Assembly (NCBI GenBank): GCA_015061365.1
Contig: SUWS01000019.1
Location: 1-44,501, forward strand
Origin: Lentimicrobiaceae bacterium
GTDB taxonomy: Bacteria > Bacteroidota > Bacteroidia > Bacteroidales > F082
Length of the DNA stretch: 44,501 nt
Reading direction: 5' to 3'
The notes below the pieces were generated by a model. It did no database searches, was not told the origin of the DNA, and worked only from the letters and a program-made list of their open reading frames with translations. Shown piece by piece: positions 16,006 through 24,793 of the stretch. The translations under genes and the position numbers were made by a program. Position 1 is the first letter of the stretch, and every line of letters begins with the position of its first letter.

Positions 16006-16920
16006 TTAGTTAACTTTGAACTTGGTTTCGCCTCTTTCGATGAAGCCGACGATTTGGCGAGCTGCTGCTAAACCAGCGTTCATGTTAGCTTCTGCTGTCT
16101 CAGCACCTTGTTTTTTAGGTGTTGCGAAGAAGCGAGGAGCGAATTGTTCCAATGCTGCTTGGTTTGCAGGAGCGATGTCTGTTACATATTTAAGGTCTGT
16201 GCGTTCAGCGAGGAGTTTTTCCATACCAGCTTCGTCGATGACTTCTTTACGTGCTGTGTTGACTAAGCAACCGCCTTTAGGCATCTTTGAAAGAAGTTCG
16301 TAGTTGATAGAACCTTTTGTTTTTTCGTTTGCTGGGATGTGCAATGAGATGTAGTCGCAGTTTGCGTAGAGATCTTCTAATGTTGCAGGAACTTTAACGC
16401 CTTCAGCTTCCATCTTCTCTGTTGGTACGAATGGGTCGAATGCCCAAACTTCCATACCGAGAGCCTTAGCTTTTTCTGCTACCAAACGACCTACGTTACC
16501 GTAAGCGTGGATACCGACTTTCTTGCCTTTCAATTCGCAACCTGTACCTGGTTTGAATGTGTTACGTGCCATGTAGATCATCATGCCTATTGCTAATTCA
16601 GCAACTGCGTTTGAATTCTGACCTGGAGTGTTCATAGCTACGATGTTCTTTGCTGTACATGCTGCTAAGTCTAAGTTGTCGAAACCTGCGCCAGCGCGGA
16701 CAACGATCTTGAGGTTGTTAGCGTGGTCGATGACTTCTTTAGTGACTTTGTCTGAACGTACGATGAGGGCGTCAGCGTCTGCTACTGCATCGTAGAATTG
16801 TTGTACGTCTGTATATTTTTCTAAAAGTGCCAATTCGTAACCGGCTTCTTCAACGATTGTTCTGATACCGTCAACGGCTGCCTTTGAGAAAGGTTTTTCT
16901 GTTGCTACTAATACTTTCAT
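16006..16920 (-). CDS. serA: D-3-phosphoglycerate dehydrogenase
   Basis: This 304-residue NAD-dependent dehydrogenase belongs to the D-isomer 2-hydroxyacid family and should oxidise 3-phosphoglycerate in the first step of serine synthesis. Visible parts are VVRAGAGFDNLDL, the NAD-binding HAYGNVGRLVAEKAKALG, CDYISLHIPANEKTKG and CLVNTARKEVID with the substrate-binding Arg. It is the short form without a C-terminal ACT or regulatory domain, so no serine feedback through that domain is expected. The usual catalytic His region reads TDIAPANQAALEQF, as in the short Bacteroidota enzymes. It follows serC by 31 bp in the same operon. Confidence 0.9.
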   Translation of the reverse strand: MKVLVATEKPFSKAAVDGIRTIVEEAGYELALLEKYTDVQQFYDAVADADALIVRSDKVTKEVIDHANNLKIVVRAGAGFDNLDLAACTAKNIVAMNTPGQNSNAVAELAIGMMIYMARNTFKPGTGCELKGKKVGIHAYGNVGRLVAEKAKALGMEVWAFDPFVPTEKMEAEGVKVPATLEDLYANCDYISLHIPANEKTKGSINYELLSKMPKGGCLVNTARKEVIDEAGMEKLLAERTDLKYVTDIAPANQAALEQFAPRFFATPKKQGAETAEANMNAGLAAARQIVGFIERGETKFKVN

Positions 16921-16951
16921 TTCTTAATGTCTTTTAATTTTTTATGAAATA

Positions 16952-18037
16952 TTATTTGTTAGCTGCTTCGAAGTCTTGCATGCATTGTACGAGAGCTTTA
17001 ACTGACTCTACTGGACAAGCATTGTAGATAGAAGCGCGGAAACCACCAACTGAACGGTGACCTTTGATACCGACCATGCCGCGTTCTTTAGCGAATTCCA
17101 TGAATGCTTTTTCTTTGTCTTCATGACCTGGAGCCATTACGAAGCAAACGTTCATGATAGAACGGTCTTCTTTAGCTGCTGTGCCGATGAACATTGAGTT
17201 GCGATCGATTTCGTTATAGAGAAGTTCTGCCTTTTCAACGTTGATCTTGTTCATTGCTTCAACACCACCGAGGTTCTTGACCCACTTCAATGTTTGGTAC
17301 ATGACGTAGATAGGGAATACTGGAGGAGTATTGAACATAGAGATGTTACGATCTTCTTCTGCTGCGTGTGTACGGTAGTCAACCATTGTTTGTAATTTGC
17401 GTTTGCCTTCCATCTTGCCGAGGAGGTCGCGACGGATAATGACGAATGTTACGCCAGCAGGACCTACGTTCTTTTGAGCGCCACCATAGATGAGAGCGTA
17501 TTTGCTTACGTCAACTGGACGGCTCATGATGTCTGATGACATGTCAGCTACCAAGTCGATAGGGCAGTCCATATCGTAACGGATTTCTGTACCGTAGATG
17601 GTGTTGTTTGTTGTGATGTGGAAATAATCAGCGTCTGTTGGGATTACATAATCTTTAGGAATGTAAGAATATGTCTTATCTTCTGATGAAGCGACAATTT
17701 CTACGTCGCCATAGAATTTAGCTTCTTTAGCTGCCTTCTTTGCCCAAACACCTGTTTGAAGATAAGCTGCTTTCTTTTCTAAAAGGTTAGCTGGAACATT
17801 GAAGAATTGTGTTGATGCACCACCGCCGAGGAACAATACTTCGTAGTTCTCTGGGATGTTCAAGAGTTCGCGCCATAATTGACGTGTCTCTGCCATAACG
17901 CGTTCCCAACCTGGTGTACGGTGTGAGATTTCAAGAATACCGATACCTGTGTTGTCAAAGTCACGGATTGCTTCAATAGCTGCTTCAACAGCTTCTCTTG
18001 GAAGGACGCATGGTCCTGCATTGAAATTGTGTTTCAT
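16952..18037 (-). CDS. serC: Phosphoserine aminotransferase
   Basis: This 361-residue PLP enzyme converts 3-phosphohydroxypyruvate and glutamate to phosphoserine, the second step of serine synthesis. It begins [18 protein letters not shown], the standard SerC N-terminus, so the internal ATG at about 18037 is preferred over the open frame reaching 18124. [23 protein letters not shown] and the PLP-lysine region [12 protein letters not shown] are all present, as is [10 protein letters not shown] near the end. It is the first gene of the serC-serA-(four-helix)-DUF1015 operon. A TATCTTTG box at about 18101-18108 on the minus strand is a plausible promoter. Confidence 0.95.
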   Translation of the reverse strand: MKHNFNAGPCVLPREAVEAAIEAIRDFDNTGIGILEISHRTPGWERVMAETRQLWRELLNIPENYEVLFLGGGASTQFFNVPANLLEKKAAYLQTGVWAKKAAKEAKFYGDVEIVASSEDKTYSYIPKDYVIPTDADYFHITTNNTIYGTEIRYDMDCPIDLVADMSSDIMSRPVDVSKYALIYGGAQKNVGPAGVTFVIIRRDLLGKMEGKRKLQTMVDYRTHAAEEDRNISMFNTPPVFPIYVMYQTLKWVKNLGGVEAMNKINVEKAELLYNEIDRNSMFIGTAAKEDRSIMNVCFVMAPGHEDKEKAFMEFAKERGMVGIKGHRSVGGFRASIYNACPVESVKALVQCMQDFEAANK

Positions 18038-18411
18038 CTCTTTATGTATTTTAAGTTTATAAATGATTTTGAAATTTAAAATGTTTTCTACGTGGCAAAG
18101 ATAACAAATAAAAACAATAAACAAGACTTTTATTTAAAAATGTTTGCTTTTATTTTTTTTTGCCTCATTCCACATATATTAATAATGTGTATATCAACTT
18201 CCAATTCTCAACTTTTCTCATATAGAAAGATGTTAATTATGCATTATGAATTATTAATTATGAATTGTCTTTGGGCGTTCCGGCTCCGCCGTCGGGCTTT
18301 CCGCTATATCTTTGCTCGCTCATCCCGCATCCGGTAGTTGAGATTGTCGAAAAGCAGGTCATTTCCACGCTCCAAAAGATGGCTCGCAAAGGATGCCGCT
18401 ACAATCCCTAA

Positions 18412-18491
18412 CGCAAAGAGAAACAAAAGCACGCAAAAGTTTTTAACATGATTGCTAAAATTTATCTGTACGTGGAATTTATAGAAGCTCC
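18412..18491. mobile_element. MITE fragment (left part, inverted)
   Basis: caaagagaaac...aagcacgcaaaagttttt matches the interior of the elements at 12361 and 43452 in reverse orientation. It ends in a degenerate terminal repeat AATTTATAGAAGCTCC at 18476-18491. Confidence 0.5.
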
Positions 18492-18578
18492 GTGAAATAT
18501 ATAAGTGCCTGATATTTAAACTTGTAGAAAAATGTAAAAAAAGTTTTTAAAAAATTATTTTCGTTTTGATAAAATTAG

Positions 18579-18586
18579 TATCTTTG
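18579..18586 (+). promoter_or_regulatory. -7 promoter box TATCTTTG of rpmE2
   Basis: A TAnnTTTG consensus box 39 bp before the L31 start codon. Confidence 0.6.
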
Positions 18587-18625
18587 CCGCTCAAATCAGT
18601 GGAAAAATAAAGTAATTATATAGCA

Positions 18626-18898
18626 ATGAAAAAAGACATTCATCCAAAAAATTATCGTCTCGTAGTTTTCAAAGACATGTCAAATGACCATGCTTTCATG
18701 TCACGTTCAACAATCAACACAAAGGAAACTATCGTATGGGAAGACGGCAACGAGTATCCATTAGTAAAACTCGAAATCTCTAACACATCACACCCATTCT
18801 ACACAGGTAAGATGAAACTTGTCGACACAGCAGGTCGTGTTGATAAATTCAACAACAAGTATAAAAAATTCCAAGAAAGCAGAAACGCTAACAAATAA
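18626..18898 (+). CDS. rpmE2: 50S ribosomal protein L31 type B
   Basis: This 90-residue protein matches type B L31: [20 protein letters not shown], the [11 protein letters not shown] segment, and [20 protein letters not shown]. It lacks the four zinc-binding cysteines of the type A form, so it is the zinc-independent paralogue often expressed under zinc limitation. In Bacteroidota it is commonly the only L31. It is a single gene with its own -7 box and a strong terminator. Confidence 0.95.
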   Translation: MKKDIHPKNYRLVVFKDMSNDHAFMSRSTINTKETIVWEDGNEYPLVKLEISNTSHPFYTGKMKLVDTAGRVDKFNNKYKKFQESRNANK

Positions 18899-18905
18899 AA
18901 AAAAG

Positions 18906-18934
18906 AGGCTGTCAAAACTGACAGCCTTTTTTTT
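18906..18934 (+). terminator. Rho-independent terminator of rpmE2
   Basis: AGGCTGTCA-AAAC-TGACAGCCT, a perfect 9-bp stem, followed by eight T. Confidence 0.95.
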
Positions 18935-18937
18935 AAA

Positions 18938-19056
18938 TCTGAAAACCTGAGAATCTGAAAACCTGAAAACCCCCAACTGTCAACTGTAAATTGTCAATTG
19001 TTAATTGTAAATTGTCAACTGTAAATTGTCAATTGTCAATTGTAAATTGTTAATTC
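18938..19056. repeat. Repeat tract (8-bp CCTGAAAA words, then 7-bp AATTGTA/AATTGTC words)
   Basis: Four copies of an 8-bp word (tctgaaaa, cctgagaa) are followed by about twelve 7-bp aattgtc/aattgta/aactgta copies directly upstream of lon. Confidence 0.85.
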
Positions 19057-19059
19057 TTT

Positions 19060-19078
19060 TGGCATAATTATTGACGAA
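19060..19078 (+). promoter_or_regulatory. Possible sigma-54-like promoter of lon
   Basis: TTGGCATAATTATTGACG resembles TGGCAC-N5-TTGC. The GG-to-GA spacing equals that of the -24/-12 elements, but the -12 dinucleotide is GA rather than GC. Weak evidence. Confidence 0.3.
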
Positions 19079-19108
19079 CGCGCGACCGTAATTCAAACAT
19101 ATATTATA

Positions 19109-21640
19109 ATGGACAACCAAATAAATCACGATTTATTTCTGACAGATATAGTAGAGACAGACACTGAATATATTCCACTTCTGACACCGGAAGACGAGAA
19201 AAGAATCAGCGAAGAGGAGATTCCGGAAGAAGTGCCAATCATGACACTGCGTAACGCGGTGCTTTTCCCCGGTGTGGTGATACCAATCACAGTGGGTCGC
19301 GACAAGTCCATAAGATTAATTAAGGAAGCTTACAAACGTCATCAGGCGATAGGTGTCATCGCCCAAAAAGATGCTTCCGTTGAAGACCCAAGCCAAAATG
19401 ACCTCCACGAAATAGGAACTATCGCGATGGTGATGAAAACCTTGCAGATGCCCGACGGTAACACTACCGTAATTATACAAGGTAAACGTCGTTTCAAACT
19501 TCAAGAGATAACACAGACCGAACCTTATCTGAAAGGTAAAGTCGCTCCGTACGACAACGGACTCACTATTCCTCGCGACCGCCAGTTCAAAGCCTTGATA
19601 CAGTCTATCAAAGATATGGCGATGCAGATAACGCAAAAATCTGGAACGCTTCCTTTCGAAGCTACCTTCGCTCTTAAAAACATCGACAGCCCTTGGTTCA
19701 TGGTCAACTTCATCGCAAGTAACTTAGTTCAGTCGATGGAAGAGAAACAACGACTTCTTGAGATAAACGACATCACTAAATTCGCTACGGAACTGCTTTC
19801 CATCCTCAGCAATGAAGTCCAGATGATTGAACTGAAACATCAGATCCAGAGCAAGGTGAAGATGGATATGGATAAGCAACAACGCGAATATCTTCTCAAC
19901 CAACAGCTTCGTACCATACAAGAAGAACTCGGCGGAACGCCTAACGAGATAGACATCAAGGTTCTTAAAGAGAAAGCAGCCAAGAAAAAATGGTCGAAGG
20001 AAGTGGAGGAGACCTTTGAGAAAGAACTCCAGAAACTGCAACGTATGAATCCGCAGGTGGCTGAATACGGAATACAACATAACTACCTCGAATATATTGT
20101 CGAGCTTCCTTGGAACGAATATACCAAAGATAACTTCGACCTCAAACACGCTCAGAAAGTTTTGGATAAAGACCACTTCGGTCTCGAAAAGATAAAAGAC
20201 CGTATCATAGAATATCTTGCGGTTTTGAAATTGAAAAACGATATGAAGTCGCCGATCTTATGTCTCGTCGGTCCTCCTGGCGTTGGTAAGACATCGCTCG
20301 GAAAATCGATAGCTAAAGCTCTCGGTCGTAAATATATAAGGATGTCGCTTGGCGGCGTGCGTGACGAATCTGAGTTGCGTGGTCATCGTAAGACTTATAT
20401 AGGCGCGATGCCTGGCCGTATCATACAAAGTCTCAGAAAAGCAAAGTCGTCGAATCCGGTTTTCGTACTCGACGAAATAGATAAGGTAAGCGGCAACAAC
20501 GTGAACGGCGATCCGCAAGCTGCCTTGTTGGAAGTTCTCGACCCGGAACAGAATATGGCGTTCTCCGACAACTTCCTTGAAATGGATTACGATCTTTCTA
20601 AGGTCTTGTTCATCGCTACAGCTAATAACCTATCTACCATTCATCCAGCCTTGCGCGACAGAATGGAAATCATCGACTTGAGCGGTTATCTTCGTGAAGA
20701 GAAGTTCGAGATAGCTAAACGTCACCTCATTCCTAAGCAGTTGAAAGAACACGGACTTACATCCAAAGACGTGACATTCTCCAAAGATATGGTGATGAGA
20801 GTCATCGACGATTACACTCGTGAAGCAGGTGTTCGTAACCTTGAACGTCAGATTGCCAGCGTCATTCGCCGTAAGGCAAAGAACATCGTGATGGGTGATG
20901 AGTACGACAAGAAAGTCACTGAGAAAGACTTGAAAGACACTCTCGGCGTCGGTATGTTCCACGACGGCGATGAGGTGAAACACACTACTCCAGGTGTCGC
21001 TATCGGATTGGCATGGACTCCTGTGGGCGGTGAGATACTTTCTATAGAGGTGAGTTTGAGTCGCGGACATGGAGCCTTGCATCTCACAGGAAATCTCGGC
21101 GAGGTGATGAAAGAATCAGCTACGATAGCATACGAATATATCAAGTCACATTCTTCACAACTTGAGATAGACCCTGCTGTCTTTGACGAATGGAACGTTC
21201 ATATTCACGTGCCAGAAGGTGCCACACCGAAAGACGGACCTTCGGCTGGTATCACGATGCTGACAGCACTGACATCGGCATTTACACAGAGAAAAGTCAA
21301 AGACCAACTCGCCATGACAGGTGAGATTACATTGAGAGGCAGAGTGTTGCCAGTAGGCGGAATACAAGAGAAGATGCTCGCAGCAAAACGCAATGACGTT
21401 AATGATGTCATCTTGTCAGTCGAAAACAAACGTGATTTCTCCGATATAAAAGAAGATTACGTAAAAGGCTTGAACTTCCACTTCGTCAACTCCATGATGG
21501 AAGTCCTGGATTTAGCTTTAGAGAAAGAACAAGACGTCAACGACTTAGATTACAACCAATACTTGAATAACTCGCACAAACGCGTGGCAGGTTTCATAAG
21601 TCAGCAAGACAATGAGACTACAAGACAACGAGTGAATTGA
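19109..21640 (+). CDS. lon: ATP-dependent protease Lon
   Basis: This 843-residue protein has the full Lon layout. The LON substrate-binding domain covers about residues 45-240 (EVPIMTLRNAVLFPGVVIPI), then comes a coiled helical region. The AAA+ module has Walker A GPPGVGKTS at 388-396 and Walker B VFVLDEIDK. The C-terminal protease domain has the Ser-Lys dyad S712 in PKDGPSAG and K755 in VGGIQEKMLAAKR. It degrades misfolded and regulatory proteins in the cytosol. Upstream lies a repeat tract and a possible alternative-sigma promoter. It is a single-gene unit ended by the hairpin at 21704. Confidence 0.98.
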   Translation: MDNQINHDLFLTDIVETDTEYIPLLTPEDEKRISEEEIPEEVPIMTLRNAVLFPGVVIPITVGRDKSIRLIKEAYKRHQAIGVIAQKDASVEDPSQNDLHEIGTIAMVMKTLQMPDGNTTVIIQGKRRFKLQEITQTEPYLKGKVAPYDNGLTIPRDRQFKALIQSIKDMAMQITQKSGTLPFEATFALKNIDSPWFMVNFIASNLVQSMEEKQRLLEINDITKFATELLSILSNEVQMIELKHQIQSKVKMDMDKQQREYLLNQQLRTIQEELGGTPNEIDIKVLKEKAAKKKWSKEVEETFEKELQKLQRMNPQVAEYGIQHNYLEYIVELPWNEYTKDNFDLKHAQKVLDKDHFGLEKIKDRIIEYLAVLKLKNDMKSPILCLVGPPGVGKTSLGKSIAKALGRKYIRMSLGGVRDESELRGHRKTYIGAMPGRIIQSLRKAKSSNPVFVLDEIDKVSGNNVNGDPQAALLEVLDPEQNMAFSDNFLEMDYDLSKVLFIATANNLSTIHPALRDRMEIIDLSGYLREEKFEIAKRHLIPKQLKEHGLTSKDVTFSKDMVMRVIDDYTREAGVRNLERQIASVIRRKAKNIVMGDEYDKKVTEKDLKDTLGVGMFHDGDEVKHTTPGVAIGLAWTPVGGEILSIEVSLSRGHGALHLTGNLGEVMKESATIAYEYIKSHSSQLEIDPAVFDEWNVHIHVPEGATPKDGPSAGITMLTALTSAFTQRKVKDQLAMTGEITLRGRVLPVGGIQEKMLAAKRNDVNDVILSVENKRDFSDIKEDYVKGLNFHFVNSMMEVLDLALEKEQDVNDLDYNQYLNNSHKRVAGFISQQDNETTRQRVN

Positions 21641-21703
21641 GCAATAATAATGTAGAGACGCGTCGACAACTTTTGAATTAACAATTAACAATTTACAGTT
21701 AAC

Positions 21704-21738
21704 AATTCCGGGAAAAGAGATTTTCTCGGAATTTTTTA
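21704..21738 (+). terminator. Terminator of lon (recurring CCGGGAAAA type)
   Basis: AATTCCGgGAAAAgagaTTTTCtCGGAATTTTTT. The same hairpin, with few changes, recurs at 30809, 32334 and 32538. Confidence 0.9.
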
Positions 21739-21768
21739 TTTTCAATTCTCAACTTTCAATTTTTTTCC

Positions 21769-21776
21769 TATCTTTG
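21769..21776 (+). promoter_or_regulatory. -7 promoter box TATCTTTG of the btuG transcript
   Basis: A TAnnTTTG box 6 bp before the riboswitch, placing the transcription start at its first bases. Confidence 0.65.
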
Positions 21777-21781
21777 CACCC

Positions 21782-21945
21782 GCAACGGTTCCGAAAGGAT
21801 TAATAGGGAATATCGTGAAATCCGATAACAGTCCCCGCTGCTGTAAATTCTAATAAGTTGATGTTCAAAGCCACTGTTAGTGAGCCATCACAATAATGGG
21901 AAGGCACATCAACCAAGGAATGAGTCAGAAGACCTGCCGTCGCAG
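21782..21945 (+). ncRNA. Cobalamin riboswitch 1
   Basis: The leader has the landmarks of the B12 riboswitch: the CGGTTCCGAAAGG opening, AATAGGGAA, the core GCCACTGT, GGGAAGGC and the B12 box region GAGTCAGAAGACCTGCC. It lies directly upstream of a BtuG-type gene. In this class, cobalamin binding reduces expression of uptake genes. It is the same as the riboswitch at 23124 over about 212 bp, up to the start codon. Confidence 0.95.
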
Positions 21946-21993
21946 ATATTGTAAATTAAAACGCGGAATTTTTTAATTACAAATTTATACATC

Positions 21994-23076
21994 ATGAAAA
22001 AAAGTTTTTATAAAATTTTTATCATTGGATTGTTGTTTCTATTCTCTTGTGGAGAAGAACCTATGCCAACACCAACACAAGAACATTCTATCGCTAATGG
22101 ATTATTTATCCTGAACGAAGGAACATTTACTTACGCTAATTCCTCGCTTACGTTCTATGATCCTGAAGCCGATAGCGTAGAAAACAATTTGTTCTACAGA
22201 GTGAACATGGCTCCTTTGGGTGATGTCGGTAATTCTCTAATGATTGATGAAACAGGAATGTATATCGTTGTAAATAACAGCAGATATATATATAAGGTGA
22301 ATCCTAAGAATATGAAATACAAAGCTAAATTGGGAGATCTCACTTCGCCACGTCATATAATATCAATAAATAAGAATAAGGCTTACGTCTCTGATTTGGG
22401 ATCGACAGGTTTATGGATTATCAATCCTGAGACTATGCAGAAATCTGGATTTATAGAGTTAGGTAACACCACAGAGAAAATGCTTCGTGTTGATGATGAA
22501 GTCATAGTGACAAACTGGTCGAATTTTTATCAGCCTAACACTTCCAATTCGACAATTCAGTTTGTTGACGTAAATACAGACGAACTTGTCGGCGAAGTTG
22601 AAGTCAGCGCAGAACCAAATTCAATTGTTCTGGATAAGAACGACAATGTATGGGTTTTGTGTGGCGGAGGTTATATGCCTCCATTTGAACCTGCTTTATT
22701 CTGTATCAACCCAAAGACTCGTCAGATTATCAAACGTTTTGACTTCCAACAAGGTAATTATCCTTCTTCATTAGTAATAGATAACTTAAAAGAGAACATA
22801 TATTTCCTGAATGGTGGTTTTGAATCATTAGACCTCTATAAAATGTCTGTTGATGATGAGACTCTGCCGACAACGTCTTTTATCAATAGTCAGACGCATG
22901 TTTTCTACAATGTAGCAATTTCTCCGACCGATGGTGACATCTACATTACTGATGTCAAGAATTATCTTCAAAATGGAGACGTGTTGCGTTATACCTCAGA
23001 AGGTGATTATGTTACATCTTTTGAAGCAGGAATAGTCCCTGGATTTATGTTGTTTTCAAATAATAATACAAATTGA
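21994..23076 (+). CDS. btuG: Cobalamin-binding surface lipoprotein, BtuG-like beta-propeller
   Basis: This 360-residue lipoprotein has lipobox LFSC at about residue 19. Repeated blades of a YncE/DUF5074-type beta-propeller follow: NGLFILNEGTFTYANSSLTF, then DVGNSLMIDETGMYIVVNNS, SPRHIISINKNKAYVSD and YPSSLVIDNLKENIYFLNGG. In Bacteroides, BtuG is a surface-exposed protein that binds cobalamin very tightly and hands it to the BtuB receptor. The B12 riboswitch directly in front supports that role here. No btuB gene lies in the window. Confidence 0.85.
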   Translation: MKKSFYKIFIIGLLFLFSCGEEPMPTPTQEHSIANGLFILNEGTFTYANSSLTFYDPEADSVENNLFYRVNMAPLGDVGNSLMIDETGMYIVVNNSRYIYKVNPKNMKYKAKLGDLTSPRHIISINKNKAYVSDLGSTGLWIINPETMQKSGFIELGNTTEKMLRVDDEVIVTNWSNFYQPNTSNSTIQFVDVNTDELVGEVEVSAEPNSIVLDKNDNVWVLCGGGYMPPFEPALFCINPKTRQIIKRFDFQQGNYPSSLVIDNLKENIYFLNGGFESLDLYKMSVDDETLPTTSFINSQTHVFYNVAISPTDGDIYITDVKNYLQNGDVLRYTSEGDYVTSFEAGIVPGFMLFSNNNTN

Positions 23077-23123
23077 TTAAAATATAATAAGTTCATTGTC
23101 ATAGTTTAAATATCTTTTTACTT

Positions 23124-23287
23124 GCAACGGTTCCGAAAGGATTAATAGGGAATATCGTGAAATCCGATAACAGTCCCCGCTGCTGTAAATTCTAATAAGT
23201 TGATGTTCAAAGCCACTGTTAGTGAGCCATCACAATAATGGGAAGGCACATCAACCAAGGAATGAGTCAGAAGACCTGCCGTCGCAG
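23124..23287 (+). ncRNA. Cobalamin riboswitch 2
   Basis: Same landmarks as riboswitch 1 (GCCACTGT core, GGGAAGGC, GAGTCAGAAGACCTGCC). Sequence identity extends through the untranslated leader to the start codon at 23336, with about one difference in 212 bp. It controls the next gene run separately from btuG. Confidence 0.95.
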
Positions 23288-23335
23288 ATATTGTAAATTA
23301 AAACGCGGAATTTTTTAATTACAAATTTATACATT

Positions 23336-24793
23336 ATGAAAAAAAATCTTTTAGTGACGATCTTCTTGATCGTGAGCGGATTTTCAATGTACGCTCAATC
23401 TATCTTAAATGCTTCCGAAGGTTATGTAACGGAAACTATTTTGTCTGACTATTCAAACCTTTCTGTGTTTGATGTCAACGGATTTAATTTGTATGCAAGT
23501 GATGGTAGCAAAATCTATCATTTCGACCTTGCAACAGATAAACTTCTTGATACATACGTGCTTCCGGATTATATGACAGGTACTTACACTTATCCGTCAT
23601 TCTTGAAAATCTCTCCCGATATAGAGACTCTGTGGTATGGTATCACAAGCGGTCCTAATGGTGATGAGATTTTCTCGTATAATATCGAGACAGGAACATG
23701 GAGTGAAGGATATTCTCTTCTATGTAATTTCGATATGGAATTCATAGGCGAGCACATCTTGGTATCAGGACTTAACAGTACCAGTTGGTCTGATCCTAAC
23801 TGCATCTCCTTGCTGGATGTATCGGGTAATGATAATCATAGAAAAATTATCGATGTAGGCGGTTATTCTGCTGGTTTAGGCATCGATGATGAAGGTAATG
23901 TATATTACGCAACATCAGGTGTAGGTTCTGAAAAATTATACCGCTGGGATATGGAAACTGTCATTAATGTAATAAACGACAGCTCAGCTGAAATATTGAC
24001 ATTAGATGATGCAACAATTCTATCTTCAATTCCAGCCGGTGCCTACGATACAGATGTCGATGAAGCCGGTAATGTTTTCTTCGATTTCAGCGATTATGCC
24101 ACAGGTGTCAAGAATGTCGTGATGTGGAACGGAAATGAAGGTGATAATGAAAACTTCGAGATATTGGCTTATAGCAACGACCCAGCCGTAAGTCTCACAT
24201 TGGTAAATTCCAAAGGCAACTTCATGAATGGAGGAAAAGACAACGGTATCATAGCCGGTGCATGGGGCTTGCCTCTAACATTGTTATACAAAGAAATAAA
24301 TCTCATCGCTCCATCTGACTTGGTCGCTACAACAGAAGGAATATCTTCAATATCGCTATCATGGACTGCCGTAGAAAATGCTCTGAGTTATAACATCTAT
24401 CAAGGTGAAGAATTGTTGACAACTGTAAGCGTAACATCTTATATTGTTGAAGGATTAGAATACGATACAGAATATTGCTTCGCGGTGACTGCTGTTCATG
24501 ATGAGATTGAATCTGATAAGTCGGAAGAAGCCTGCGCTACGACAGCTGGTGAAAGCATAACTGAATATGAAATAGATTTCAGACTATATCCTAATCCTAC
24601 AGACGGAATCGTATATATCGAAAGCGAAGCAAATGTTGAATCCGTTGAGATATATAATATGATGGGACAAAAGATAGCCTCTCAAAAATTACAATCTTCA
24701 TATGTAGATTTGTCATCTTATCCTTCAGGATTTTATACCTTGTTGCTTGAAGTTAATGGTAATAAGGTTCCAATGAGAATAGTTTTAAGATGA
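23336..24793 (+). CDS. B12-regulated secreted beta-propeller/FN3 protein with T9SS tail
   Basis: This 485-residue protein has a Sec signal peptide (ending MYAQ). A region of propeller-like strands follows to about residue 320 (FDVNGFNLYASDGSKIYHFD, YSAGLGIDDEGNVYYATSG). One fibronectin type III domain lies at about 323-405 (PSDLVATTEGISSISLSWTA). The T9SS type A sorting domain is at about 415-485 (YPNPTDGIVYIES, VEIYNMMGQKI, YPSGFYTLLLEVNG). It follows a cobalamin riboswitch, so it probably captures or handles corrinoids at the cell surface. Its stop overlaps the next start (ATGA), so they form one operon. Confidence 0.8.
   Translation: MKKNLLVTIFLIVSGFSMYAQSILNASEGYVTETILSDYSNLSVFDVNGFNLYASDGSKIYHFDLATDKLLDTYVLPDYMTGTYTYPSFLKISPDIETLWYGITSGPNGDEIFSYNIETGTWSEGYSLLCNFDMEFIGEHILVSGLNSTSWSDPNCISLLDVSGNDNHRKIIDVGGYSAGLGIDDEGNVYYATSGVGSEKLYRWDMETVINVINDSSAEILTLDDATILSSIPAGAYDTDVDEAGNVFFDFSDYATGVKNVVMWNGNEGDNENFEILAYSNDPAVSLTLVNSKGNFMNGGKDNGIIAGAWGLPLTLLYKEINLIAPSDLVATTEGISSISLSWTAVENALSYNIYQGEELLTTVSVTSYIVEGLEYDTEYCFAVTAVHDEIESDKSEEACATTAGESITEYEIDFRLYPNPTDGIVYIESEANVESVEIYNMMGQKIASQKLQSSYVDLSSYPSGFYTLLLEVNGNKVPMRIVLR

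Larger units (their letters stand above)
18130..18625. other. Spacer with GC-rich hairpin block and MITE fragment
   Basis: It contains ttatgaattattaattatgaatt words, a GC-rich block at about 18268-18345 (CGGCTCCGCCG hairpin and cgggctttccgctat) unlike its AT-rich surroundings, the MITE fragment below, and the rpmE2 promoter. No gene is convincing. Confidence 0.5.

Noticed and set aside
18038..18124. N-terminal extension of SerC
   Set aside because: SerC proteins start at MKHNFNAGP, the extension begins with TTG and it overlaps the likely promoter box.
18268..18345. GC-rich block as an rRNA or tRNA fragment
   Set aside because: No cloverleaf or rRNA signature could be recognised. It is more likely a dispersed hairpin repeat.
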